From positions 3,819 through 30,358 of the forward strand of contig DBVQ01000012.1 in NCBI GenBank assembly GCA_002308155.1: a stretch of DNA of 26,540 nt, read 5' to 3'. A model generated the notes under the pieces. It worked only from the letters and a program-made list of their open reading frames with translations. It did not search any database and had not been told where the DNA came from. Below are positions 1-7,449 of the stretch, piece by piece. Origin of the DNA: Christensenella sp. UBA1260. Lineage in GTDB: Bacteria > Bacillota > Clostridia > Christensenellales > CAG-917. Made by a program: the position numbers and the translations under genes. Numbering within the stretch: position 1 is the first letter of the stretch; each line of letters starts with the position of its first letter.

Positions 1-1121
1 AAGCGCATATCGGCGATGGCGGCGGCGCGGTCAAGCCCGCGCTCCTCCTCCATTTGCACGATGATGTGCTCAATCATTTCCTTTTCGTTGTCGTCAAGTT
101 GAAGTGCGTCAATGATGAGCTGGTCGCCCTCAACCACCTTGCACGCCGCAAAACGGATAGGGATTTCCGCCGCTTTGGCGTGGTCTTCAATGAGGTGCAT
201 TATGCCGTGCAAGCATCTGTGCACCGCGCCGCCGTGCTCCGTCTTGTCGCAGAAGTCCGTGCGCTCCGGCTTTTCTTGATAGGTTGCAACGTGTATCGCG
301 TGGTTTACAAGCTCGTCAACACCTTGGTTTTTCGCCGCGGAGATTGGCACTACAGGAATGCCCAAAAGTTCCTCCATAGCGTTGACGTCAACCTCGCCGC
401 CGTTGCCCTTGACTTCGTCCATCATGTTGAGCGCGAGCACCATTGGCGTCTCAAGCTCCATGAGTTGCATTGTGAGGTAGAGGTTGCGCTCTATATTGGT
501 TGCATCGACTATGTCGATGATGCCCTTTGGTTTGTTTTCAATGATGTATTTGCGCGACACAACTTCTTCGTCGCTGTAAGGGGAGAGGGAGTATATGCCG
601 GGCAGGTCCATAACCTGCGTGTTCTGGTGGCCTTTAATCTTGCCGCTCTTTCTGTCAACCGTGACGCCGGGGAAGTTGCCAATGTGCTGATTTGAGCCTG
701 TGAGTTGGTTAAACAGCGTGGTTTTGCCGCAGTTTTGATTGCCTGCAAGCGCAAACGTGAGGAGTGTCCCTTCGGGGAGCGGATTTTCCGTCGCCCTTTC
801 GTGATAGCGTCCGCCTTCGCCAAGACCTGGGTGTTCGCGCTTTTGATAGTCATTGCTATCGTTTGCGGTTTGAGAAGGCTCTTCCTTTTGTTTGACATAT
901 GGCTCGCCGACTTCAATCTTGTCTGCGTCAGCAAGGCGCAAAGTGAGCTCATAGCCGTGTATGAGCAGCTCAATCGGGTCACCCATCGGTGCGTATTTGA
1001 CGAGCGTAATCTCAACACCCTGTATCATGCCCATGTCAAGGAAGTGTTGACGGAGCGCGCCTTCGCCGCCGACGGATTGTATGATGGCACTTTCGCCTAT
1101 TTTCATGTCCTTTATTGTCAT
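1..1121 (-). CDS. feoB: FeoA-FeoB fusion, ferrous iron transporter (5' part, runs off the left edge)
   Basis: This is a GTP-dependent Fe(II) importer of the cytoplasmic membrane. Reading leftward from an ATG at 1121, preceded by a GAGGG site, one uninterrupted frame gives 373 residues before the window ends. Residues 1-75 form a FeoA SH3-like domain (start MTIKDMKIGESAII, LRQHFLDMGMIQG). A hydrophilic linker of about 45 residues follows, then the FeoB G domain: G1 GNQNCGKT (G127-T134), G2 around T154 in FPGVTVD, G3 DLPG (172-175), G4 NMMD (232-235) and a G5-like SAAK. The FeoB membrane domain lies outside the window. The ATG codon and the G1 codons share the same frame, so this is a true fusion and not two adjacent genes. 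FeoA-FeoB fusions are known in some bacteria; FeoA normally modulates FeoB. The gene has its own promoter and a palindromic operator candidate just upstream, which fits iron control. Identification is firm. Confidence 0.93.
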   Translation of the reverse strand, partial: MTIKDMKIGESAIIQSVGGEGALRQHFLDMGMIQGVEITLVKYAPMGDPIELLIHGYELTLRLADADKIEVGEPYVKQKEEPSQTANDSNDYQKREHPGLGEGGRYHERATENPLPEGTLLTFALAGNQNCGKTTLFNQLTGSNQHIGNFPGVTVDRKSGKIKGHQNTQVMDLPGIYSLSPYSDEEVVSRKYIIENKPKGIIDIVDATNIERNLYLTMQLMELETPMVLALNMMDEVKGNGGEVDVNAMEELLGIPVVPISAAKNQGVDELVNHAIHVATYQEKPERTDFCDKTEHGGAVHRCLHGIMHLIEDHAKAAEIPIRFAACKVVEGDQLIIDALQLDDNEKEMIEHIIVQMEEERGLDRAAAIADMR

Positions 1122-1143
1122 ATTTTGCCCTCGTACTATCATA

Positions 1144-1173
1144 ATAATATATCATTTTTTTTGGCGATGTCAA
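1144..1173 (-). promoter_or_regulatory. SigA-type promoter of feoAB
   Basis: On the minus strand a perfect TTGACA (1168-1173) is followed, after 18 bp, by TATTAT (1144-1149). Transcription would start near 1137, which gives a leader of about 16 nt that just includes the GAGGG ribosome binding site (1128-1132) before the ATG at 1121. Confidence 0.7.
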
Positions 1174-1180
1174 CAAAATA

Positions 1181-1194
1181 TGAAAAATATTTCA
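1181..1194. promoter_or_regulatory. Palindromic operator candidate upstream of feoAB
   Basis: The dyad TGAAA-AATA-TTTCA has two perfect 5-bp arms, with partly symmetrical AT/AT flanks. It sits 7 bp upstream of the feoAB -35 box. Its TGA...TCA ends resemble the outline of Fur-family sites, and iron control of feo genes is common. The link to a particular regulator is an inference. Confidence 0.35.
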
Positions 1195-1247
1195 CATTTA
1201 TTTCAACAACATTTGCATTATGTCCATTTTTGTGCGCAAATTATTTA

Positions 1248-1276
1248 TTGATTATTTATTTACCCTATGATAAAAT
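1248..1276 (+). promoter_or_regulatory. Promoter candidate for the six-helix membrane protein gene
   Basis: TTGATT (1248-1253) and TAAAAT (1271-1276) are separated by 17 bp in an AT-rich divergent intergenic region. They lie about 47 bp before the ATG at 1323. The match is good but not perfect. Confidence 0.5.
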
Positions 1277-1322
1277 AAAAATATAATACAATTTGTCCCA
1301 TAATTTTGGGAAAGGAGTGCTT

Positions 1323-2162
1323 ATGGAAGACAGATTCAAGGCGTATCTCATTGAAGCCTTCAAAACAATTGCTCCCACAAAAGCAGCTATGGAATATCGC
1401 AAGCAGACCTTGAAGGCAATGCTTGACAGAGCGCAAGAGCTTCGTATCAAGGGCATGACAGATGAGGAACTCATCTATGACACCGTGCTTGAAGACTACG
1501 AGGACTTTGGCGACAAACTCAAAGAGTTTGAAGCAAGAGAGGTCAAGGTCAACTCCGCAAAGCGCAATGTGCTTCTCGGAGTGGTGCTCTCGGTGGCAGT
1601 GGTTGCAATCCTTGCAATAACCTATGTCATAATCGGCGTCGTTGCGCACGTGTGGCATCCAACGTGGTTGCTCATTGTAGGCGGCATATTTGCAGGGCTT
1701 CTCGTCATATTCGGGCTTGTCGGTGCAAAGGCGGTCAAGAACAAAGAGTTTACAATCCTTCGTTTGCTCATTGCGACAGGGCTGGTGCTGATTTCAGTCT
1801 TTGTGTTCCTCGTTTTGCAACTCGCATCTCCGCTTGAAAACGTGTGGCTCACGTTCCTTGCAATGGTTGCAGTCATCGTTGGCGCAGACACGGCAATCGC
1901 CTTCTTTGTGAACAGCAAAGCAAAATGGATTGAGCTTCCAATCTTTGTTGAAATCTTTGCGATTATGCTCTATGTGATGCTTGGCATACTTGTTCACATC
2001 TGGCATCCGGGCTGGATTCTTTGCCTTGCCGGTGTCGTTGCGGCACTCGCTGAGGTTTGCACTTTTGTTGCAATTCGCAATGGCAAAAAGGACAAAGCCG
2101 AAAAGAAAAAGATCTATGACAAAAACGTCAAAACCGATGAAAAATACTGGAGTGAATGGTAA
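1323..2162 (+). CDS. Six-helix membrane protein with N-terminal helical (HAAS/permease-prefix-like) domain
   Basis: No specific function is recognised. The ATG at 1323 is chosen because AAAGGAG (1311-1317) lies 5 nt upstream; an in-frame TTG at 1293 has no such site. The 279-residue product begins with about 75 charged, helical residues resembling the HAAS/DUF1700-type cytoplasmic domains that precede membrane regions in Bacillota. About six hydrophobic segments follow between residues 80 and 255, then a lysine-rich tail. The membrane part looks like a three-helix duplication: a half containing HVWHPTW is repeated as HIWHPGW about 115 residues later, with similar flanking helices. HAAS-type proteins are often paired with PadR-like regulators, but none is seen next to it. 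A weak hairpin, not a clear terminator, separates it from the next gene, so the two may be co-transcribed. Confidence 0.8.
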   Translation: MEDRFKAYLIEAFKTIAPTKAAMEYRKQTLKAMLDRAQELRIKGMTDEELIYDTVLEDYEDFGDKLKEFEAREVKVNSAKRNVLLGVVLSVAVVAILAITYVIIGVVAHVWHPTWLLIVGGIFAGLLVIFGLVGAKAVKNKEFTILRLLIATGLVLISVFVFLVLQLASPLENVWLTFLAMVAVIVGADTAIAFFVNSKAKWIELPIFVEIFAIMLYVMLGILVHIWHPGWILCLAGVVAALAEVCTFVAIRNGKKDKAEKKKIYDKNVKTDEKYWSEW

Positions 2163-2194
2163 GCAAGTTTTGACACAAACAGCAGTTTATTTGT

Positions 2195-2225
2195 GCAAAA
2201 ACGTGAAATAAACACGTTGTTTTGC
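2195..2225 (+). other. Hairpin in the intergenic leader before the acyltransferase gene
   Basis: GCAAAA plus ACGTG (2195-2205) can pair with CACGT and TTTTGC (2213-2217, 2220-2225), leaving a 7-nt loop and a 2-nt bulge. It ends 6 nt before the GAGG ribosome binding site (2232-2235). No T-run follows, so it is not a typical terminator. It may be a processing or translational element. Confidence 0.35.
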
Positions 2226-2241
2226 AAATTTGAGGACGATT

Positions 2242-3540
2242 ATGCCAAAGACTTTGAAAGCTGAAATATGGGACAAGATGCAATATTTGTTCCGCGATTT
2301 TTATGATAGAATGGTGCATTGTGTGCAAATCTATGATGCACCGATTGACGTTGCCGCTTTGAAAAACGTGCTCATTTGGACGACTGAGAAGACGCCTATC
2401 TTGCACTCTTCGTTTAGGGCGAATGCGGTTGAGCCGTATTGGCAGGTTGAAGAGTATACGATTGACGATATCTTGAAAGTCCAGCTTGACTGCGAGGACT
2501 TGGACGAGGTTGTTGACAGATTTATTTGTCAGTCAATCCCAGTTGACAACAACGTGCAATATAAGGTGGCGGTTTTTTCGGATGGCAATCGTTGGGCACT
2601 TGCCATGATTGTCAACCATATGTGCATGGACGGCGGCGACTTCAAATACTTTATGAAGAAACTCGCCGAAAACTACAACAAGCAAATTGCAGGCGAACGC
2701 GGGTTTATTATAAAGACGGGCAGTCGTGCGCTTGACGAGGTCTATTCCAATCTGACGGAGGAAGAGCAGGAGATTGCAAAGGGGCTGTACAAAAACATCA
2801 GCGCCGTCAAGGATGAACACTATTTCCCGCTCACGCCTTCTTCAAAAGACGACCATACCATGATTTGCAAGCGCAAGGTTGAAAAGGAGCTGTTTGACAA
2901 CTTCAAGGCTATCGGCAAAAAGTTGGATGTCACAGTCAACGACCTCATGCTCGCGTTCTACATCCGCGCGCTCTATGATATCGGCATGTTCAATGACAGC
3001 GAGAGACTTTCAATCCCTTGCATGGTTGACTTGCGCAGACACATTGAAGCAGGCGGCGCAAACACGGGGCTCACCAATCATACGGGATTTATGGTGTGCA
3101 GTGTTGAAAACAAGGGCGAAACCATCAACGACACACTCATCAATGTGCTTCGCTCCGTGCGCAAGAGCAAGGATGACCCGTATATGGGGCTCTATTCTTT
3201 GCCGCTCCTCAAGCTCGCCTATGCAGTGTTCCCGCAAGTTATCAGTGAGACCGCAATAAAAATCGGCTATATGAATCCGCTTATCGGCATGTCCAACATC
3301 GGGCTCTTGAACGATGCGCTCTTAAAACTCGGCGATGCAAACCTCATTGACGGATTTATGACGGGGGCAGTCAAATTCAAGCCGTATATGCAACTTGCTT
3401 TGACAACGGTCAAAGGCGTCATGACAATGACGATTGCAATAAGGGGCAATGACGAAGACAAAAAGATTGTTGAAAAGTTCTTTGACTTGATTGTCAAAAA
3501 TATGCAGGACTTTGTTGAACTCAACAGGGACAAACTGTAA
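2242..3540 (+). CDS. Condensation/AATase-like acyltransferase
   Basis: A 432-residue soluble protein of the chloramphenicol-acetyltransferase-like clan (condensation domains, PapA5, wax-ester and alcohol acyltransferases). These enzymes move an acyl group from CoA or a carrier to an alcohol or amine. The active-site motif HHxxxDG appears as NHMCMDG, with the catalytic-type His126 and Asp130; the first histidine is replaced by Asn125. Further support comes from the second-half VDLRR segment followed by TGLTNHTGFM, at the position where family members have a conserved DLR...N pattern, and from a length typical of a single two-lobed domain. There are no carrier-protein or adenylation domains nearby, so a stand-alone acyltransferase fits better than a peptide synthetase. 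The ATG at 2242 follows GAGG by 6 nt. The gene ends in a strong terminator. The substrate is unknown. Confidence 0.75.
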   Translation: MPKTLKAEIWDKMQYLFRDFYDRMVHCVQIYDAPIDVAALKNVLIWTTEKTPILHSSFRANAVEPYWQVEEYTIDDILKVQLDCEDLDEVVDRFICQSIPVDNNVQYKVAVFSDGNRWALAMIVNHMCMDGGDFKYFMKKLAENYNKQIAGERGFIIKTGSRALDEVYSNLTEEEQEIAKGLYKNISAVKDEHYFPLTPSSKDDHTMICKRKVEKELFDNFKAIGKKLDVTVNDLMLAFYIRALYDIGMFNDSERLSIPCMVDLRRHIEAGGANTGLTNHTGFMVCSVENKGETINDTLINVLRSVRKSKDDPYMGLYSLPLLKLAYAVFPQVISETAIKIGYMNPLIGMSNIGLLNDALLKLGDANLIDGFMTGAVKFKPYMQLALTTVKGVMTMTIAIRGNDEDKKIVEKFFDLIVKNMQDFVELNRDKL

Positions 3541-3561
3541 AAAATCCGCTTAATAAATCAA

Positions 3562-3596
3562 GGCGTATTCACATGAATACGCCGTTTTTTATTTTT
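3562..3596 (+). terminator. Intrinsic terminator after the acyltransferase gene
   Basis: GGCGTATTC (3562-3570) and GAATACGCC (3575-3583) form a perfect 9-bp stem with a 4-nt loop, followed by G and a T-rich run to 3596. It closes the unit that begins near 1283. Confidence 0.9.
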
Positions 3597-3620
3597 GGCG
3601 ACAAGAAAAATATTTTTGTC

Positions 3621-3649
3621 TTGCAACTTGCCATATTGTGTGATACACT
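3621..3649 (+). promoter_or_regulatory. Extended -10 promoter of the hydrolase gene
   Basis: TTGCAA (3621-3626) and TACACT (3644-3649) are spaced by 17 bp, with TG at 3641-3642 giving an extended -10 (TGnTACACT). It lies just after the preceding terminator and 31 bp before the ATG. Confidence 0.6.
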
Positions 3650-3680
3650 AAGATATATCTTTATATAAAGGGGGCAAATT

Positions 3681-4595
3681 ATGACATTTGCACAATTTTT
3701 GTTTGTTGCAATCGACAAAATGTTCGATGGCGGCCAAAACAAGAAAAAAATGCTCAGATTCAAAGACGTAAAGTTTGAAATCGAAACGGACGTTCCGTAC
3801 ACCGAGGGCGAATATTGCAAACTCGACACCTACTATGTCAAGAAGGACAACGACGAGAAATATCCTGTTTTCTTCTATATCCATGGTGGCGGATTTGTCG
3901 CAGGCGACAAGTATCACAGACGCGGCCTTGCAAAATGGGCAGCGGCAAAGGGATTCTTTGTTGTCAACGTCAACTATGCACTTGGCCCAAAGGAACTTTT
4001 CCCACTCGGTATTCAACACCTTGTGACAGCTCTCAACTGGGTTGGCCAAAACGCAGAGAAGTATAATCTTGACCTTGACAATATGTGCGTCTCTGGCGAC
4101 TCAGCAGGCGGCTACTATTCTGCAATGCTTGGCTGCATCTGCGGCAACAAAGAGTTGCAACAACGCTTTGGCGTCCAAACGTCTCTCAGATTCCGCACAG
4201 CACTTCTTGACTGCGGCATTTATGACATTGACGAAGCACTCTCTCACAAGATGCCGTTCAGACTTACAGACAGAATCTGCCATGACTTCACAGGCAAGCA
4301 CGTGAAAGAGCTTGAGACGTATGAGTGGACAGACGTTCTTTCTCCTCTCAAACTCGTTGATGAAAACTTCCCAACAAGCTTCATTACATATGCTGAGAAG
4401 GATATGTTCTGCAAAGGACAAGGTCAAAGACTCATTGAAAAGCTTGAAGGGCTTGGCGTGCACGTAGAGTCTCATCACTCCACAAAGTTTATGGACAATC
4501 ACTGCTATCCTCTCAATTGGGACAAGGGTGCGGCAATTGAAAACATCAAACTCAGTGATGATTTCTTGAAGCGCGTAGTGGCAAAAGAAGTCTAA
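3681..4595 (+). CDS. HSL-family (family IV) alpha/beta hydrolase, probable carboxylesterase
   Basis: A 304-residue cytoplasmic serine hydrolase. The oxyanion-hole motif HGGG starts at His68 (YIHGGGFVAGD), the nucleophile elbow GDSAGG places the catalytic serine at Ser141, and the triad is completed by Asp241 (YAEKDMF) and His274 (MDNHCYPL). Order and spacing match the hormone-sensitive-lipase group, which hydrolyses esters of small or medium acyl chains. There is no signal peptide; the N-terminus is a short amphipathic helix. AAGGGGG (3668-3674) lies 6 nt before the ATG. The gene stands alone between a terminator with its own promoter on the left and a repeat-containing gap on the right. Its neighbour is an acyltransferase, so the two might make and break the same class of ester, but nothing proves it. 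The native substrate cannot be read from the sequence. Confidence 0.88.
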   Translation: MTFAQFLFVAIDKMFDGGQNKKKMLRFKDVKFEIETDVPYTEGEYCKLDTYYVKKDNDEKYPVFFYIHGGGFVAGDKYHRRGLAKWAAAKGFFVVNVNYALGPKELFPLGIQHLVTALNWVGQNAEKYNLDLDNMCVSGDSAGGYYSAMLGCICGNKELQQRFGVQTSLRFRTALLDCGIYDIDEALSHKMPFRLTDRICHDFTGKHVKELETYEWTDVLSPLKLVDENFPTSFITYAEKDMFCKGQGQRLIEKLEGLGVHVESHHSTKFMDNHCYPLNWDKGAAIENIKLSDDFLKRVVAKEV

Positions 4596-4632
4596 AGCCG
4601 CACTATTTGGCGAACAACTGCGTCAGGTTTGC

Positions 4633-4670
4633 GTGCGCTCAGCGTCATGTGCGCTCAGCGTCATGTGCGC
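4633..4670. repeat. 16-bp tandem repeat, two full copies and a partial third
   Basis: The unit GTGCGCTCAGCGTCAT occurs at 4633-4648 and again at 4649-4664, and GTGCGC starts a third copy at 4665. It lies in the 150-bp gap between the hydrolase gene and the next membrane protein gene. No gene or convincing terminator is seen in the gap; a 4-bp GTGC/GCAC stem before TTTT (4665-4687) is too weak to call. Confidence 0.85.
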
Positions 4671-4745
4671 TTCGAGTGAGCACTTTTCTCGTCACTCATC
4701 CAAAACTGAACAGTTTTAAATTAAAACTGGCAATAAATAACACCA

Positions 4746-5384
4746 ATGAGCGAAAAACCAATCTTTACGCCGTCTTCGTATCATACTAACGAAAGTGCTC
4801 TTTCGTCCAAGTATACCGAAGACGAAATTATGCATGCAAGAGCCGAAGTTGAAAGAGAACAGGCAAAAAGGCACAAGCGTTTGCATGCGCTTGAAATTGC
4901 TTGGGCGATAATTTCAACCATCTTCGCAATCATATCAACCGCAATCCTGCTTGCAAAAAACTGGGTTGAGGGCGCAGTGTCGTATGCCATACTTGGCATA
5001 CTCATTGCCTATATAATTGTGTTTTTGGTGCTCTGCGCATTGGTGTACAAAAAGCCGGACAGCGACCTGAGCTTCAAGGTTTACGGCAAAACAATCAAAA
5101 TCTTCAAGGCGCTTGCAAGCATTGCTTTCCTTGTCCTCACTGCGATGACAATGGCTGCAATGGTCAAAGAAAACAAGCATCTTGACCTCGCTCAATGGGC
5201 AATCTTTATTGGCAACTTGTTGGTTGCGGTTGTCAAGCTTGTCATAAAACTTGCGTCTTTGATCTCCTATCTGACAATACGTCACACCTCCAAACATTAT
5301 AGCGTGCAAGTGTCAAGATATGTTGACGGAGAAGAGCAAAAAAAGACGTTTGCCGACAGGCACGAAGAGAAGAAGTTCAAATAA
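4746..5384 (+). CDS. Small four-helix membrane protein of unknown function
   Basis: The 212-residue product is not recognised. It has a hydrophilic N-terminus of about 45 residues ending in a charged stretch (EVEREQAKRHKRLHALE), four hydrophobic segments at roughly residues 48-70, 77-100, 120-140 and 145-172, and a charged C-terminal tail of about 35 residues ending in EEKKFK. Both ends are predicted to be cytoplasmic. The ATG at 4746 has no clear ribosome binding site; AATAAATAACACC precedes it. The start is therefore less certain, and the in-frame ATG at 4830 is an alternative that would still keep all helices. No promoter or terminator could be assigned, so read-through into the GH127-like gene 103 bp downstream is possible. 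Confidence 0.75.
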   Translation: MSEKPIFTPSSYHTNESALSSKYTEDEIMHARAEVEREQAKRHKRLHALEIAWAIISTIFAIISTAILLAKNWVEGAVSYAILGILIAYIIVFLVLCALVYKKPDSDLSFKVYGKTIKIFKALASIAFLVLTAMTMAAMVKENKHLDLAQWAIFIGNLLVAVVKLVIKLASLISYLTIRHTSKHYSVQVSRYVDGEEQKKTFADRHEEKKFK

Positions 5385-5487
5385 AAATAATCGCACAACA
5401 CGGCGTTTATCTTTGCAAAAACGATGCATAAAATGCCTATTGTGCAATGACATGGCAAACACATATCAGCTTTTATAGGGTGATAAA

Positions 5488-7437
5488 TTGGCAAAATCGG
5501 TTGACAAAAACTTGAGAAAATTGCCGCTTGGGGCAATACATCCCGAAGGGTGGCTTCAAAGTCAAATGCTTGCGATGTGCTCTCTGCAAAAGAGGCTGGG
5601 GGCACTCTCAGGGCTTGTCAAAAACGGCGAGTGGACAGGCGGCGAATATCTGCCGAGATATTTCCGCGGGCTCGTGCTTTTGGCATCCGCTCTTGACGAC
5701 AAGGATTTGAAGGACAAGGCTCGCAGTTTTCTGTCTCCGATTTTGAACTCGGCAAACGAGGGCGGCGATTTTGGTCCGAAGCAGGCAAGAAGTTGGACGC
5801 CAAAGATTGAGGGCGTGAAGGCCCTTCTCACATACTACGAGTTTTCGCATGATGAGAAGGTGTTGCACTTCCTCAAAAAGTTTTTCAAAAACCAGTTCAA
5901 CACTTTTGCTGTTGCGCCGACGTGGTACAATTCTCGTGCGAGATTGCTTGAAGAGATCCTCGCCATTGAAGCTGTGTATCGCGAGACTGACCTTGAGTGG
6001 TTGCAGGACCTTGGCGAAAAACTCAGAGACAGCAGCAACGATTGGTTCAAACTTTCGGCAAAGTTCCCATACAAGCAACCTGCATACAAATATTTGAGCA
6101 CAAGCAAGTTGAAGCGTCTTCAAAAGATGATTGAGGCGTACGAGCCTTATGAGCTCCCACCAAAACTCAAACCATACACGTTTGATCTCGTTGAAAAGGA
6201 GTGGCGCAAAAAGTCGCATCAGGTTGCAATTGAGACAGACGGCGTCAATCTTGCCAAAGCAGTCAAATATCCTGCCGTCTATGGCAGATTTGTAGGTGAT
6301 GACGAGCTCAAGCATCTTTCGCAAAAACTCGTGCAAGCGCTTGACCGCTATCACGGGACGCCAATGGGTATGTTTGCGTGTTCTTCACGCCTCGGCGCGC
6401 CTTCGGCGACAGAGGGGATTGACGTTTTGGCATCCGTTGAAATGCTGGAATCCTTGGTGGAAGTCGTCAAGGAGACGGGAGATTATTCGATTATGGATTT
6501 GGTTGAGCGCATAATCTTCAACGTCATTCCGTCGTCGTGCTTTGAGGATTGTTCCGCCGTGCAGGATTTGGTGCTCGTCAACCAGATTGAGGCGTCCAAT
6601 GCGCGCAAACTCCCGTACGCGGACGAGGACAACGCCTTCTATACAAAGAAAGTGACTCGCGGAGCGGTTGCGGTGCTTTCCGCATACCCGCTGTATTTGC
6701 AGACCGCGTGTATGATAAAGAACGAAGAAATCAACTTTTTGACATACACTCCTTGCAAGATGGACTTGACAATTGCAGGATGTCGTATGAAGATAACCGA
6801 AAGCACCGGCTATCCGTTCAGAAACACCGTCACCTTCAAAGTTGACCACGTGGACGGCGAGCCGGAAGTTAAAATTAACTTCCGTGCCCCAAAAAACACC
6901 GTGATTCAACTCATATCCGGCGGACAAATTGTGGCGACCGGCACAAAGCAGATTTCTGTCAAGTGCGTGCTCAAGACGGGCAGTACGTTTATGATAAAGC
7001 TCAGCATCCCACTTGTTGCGGAAGAATCGGCAAAAGGGCTGGTCAGTCTGTTCAAGGGCAACTTGCTCATGTGCGAAAAAGTTCCTGCAGACATCAAACT
7101 CACTGCAGAGGACAGACGAGTGTTTTATATCAACTTCAAAAAACGCTGGACAATCGCGCCTATTCTTTCAAAAAAGAATACAAATGGCGTGCGCACCTTG
7201 TTTGAACAGGAGAGAACAGTTGTTCACGAAATCGGCGACAGCCCGTTCTCCTTTGAAAATCCGCCTTTTGAGTTGCTTGTGAGGTCAAAAAATATCGCAA
7301 ACTGGGACTATGATGTCAATGGTTTTGCCGAAATCCCCAAAAAACCGGCTTTTTCGGAAGAAAGCTTGGAGAGGGCATATATTCCGTGTGGGTGCTCGTT
7401 GCTCAGAATCGCAGAGTTCCCAAAATGCTTGAAGTAG
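5488..7437 (+). CDS. DUF1680/GH127-like protein lacking the usual zinc cysteines
   Basis: A 649-residue protein with the layout of the DUF1680 (glycoside hydrolase 127, beta-L-arabinofuranosidase-like) family: the N-terminal signature LPLGAIHPEGWL (12-23), a central alpha/alpha-barrel region (WTGGEYLPRYFRGLVLLA, then GVKALLTYYEF) and a C-terminal beta-sandwich rich in KVDHVDGEPEV-like strands. Family members remove L-arabinofuranosyl residues using a Glu plus Cys-bound zinc. Here the region that normally reads T-E-L-C-A is T-E-G-I-D-V-L-A (D312, L314), and the later Cys-Cys pair before the beta-sandwich is not visible. Catalysis may be lost or altered; that comparison is from memory of the family. 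There is no signal peptide, so it is cytoplasmic. The start is TTG at 5488 after AGGGTGA; the next ATG would cut off the N-terminal signature. It forms an operon with the PH-domain gene 13 bp downstream. Confidence 0.78.
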   Translation: MAKSVDKNLRKLPLGAIHPEGWLQSQMLAMCSLQKRLGALSGLVKNGEWTGGEYLPRYFRGLVLLASALDDKDLKDKARSFLSPILNSANEGGDFGPKQARSWTPKIEGVKALLTYYEFSHDEKVLHFLKKFFKNQFNTFAVAPTWYNSRARLLEEILAIEAVYRETDLEWLQDLGEKLRDSSNDWFKLSAKFPYKQPAYKYLSTSKLKRLQKMIEAYEPYELPPKLKPYTFDLVEKEWRKKSHQVAIETDGVNLAKAVKYPAVYGRFVGDDELKHLSQKLVQALDRYHGTPMGMFACSSRLGAPSATEGIDVLASVEMLESLVEVVKETGDYSIMDLVERIIFNVIPSSCFEDCSAVQDLVLVNQIEASNARKLPYADEDNAFYTKKVTRGAVAVLSAYPLYLQTACMIKNEEINFLTYTPCKMDLTIAGCRMKITESTGYPFRNTVTFKVDHVDGEPEVKINFRAPKNTVIQLISGGQIVATGTKQISVKCVLKTGSTFMIKLSIPLVAEESAKGLVSLFKGNLLMCEKVPADIKLTAEDRRVFYINFKKRWTIAPILSKKNTNGVRTLFEQERTVVHEIGDSPFSFENPPFELLVRSKNIANWDYDVNGFAEIPKKPAFSEESLERAYIPCGCSLLRIAEFPKCLK

Positions 7438-7449
7438 GAGAGAAGTGTC

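Noticed and set aside
54..1286. Plus-strand open frames of 213 and 193 codons
   Set aside because: They are antisense to the clearly identified FeoA-FeoB fusion.
1293..1322. TTG start at 1293 for the six-helix membrane protein
   Set aside because: The ATG at 1323 has AAAGGAG at ideal distance, and the upstream codons overlap that site.
4665..4710. Terminator after the esterase gene
   Set aside because: Only a 4-bp GTGC/GCAC stem before TTTT could be formed; too weak to call.
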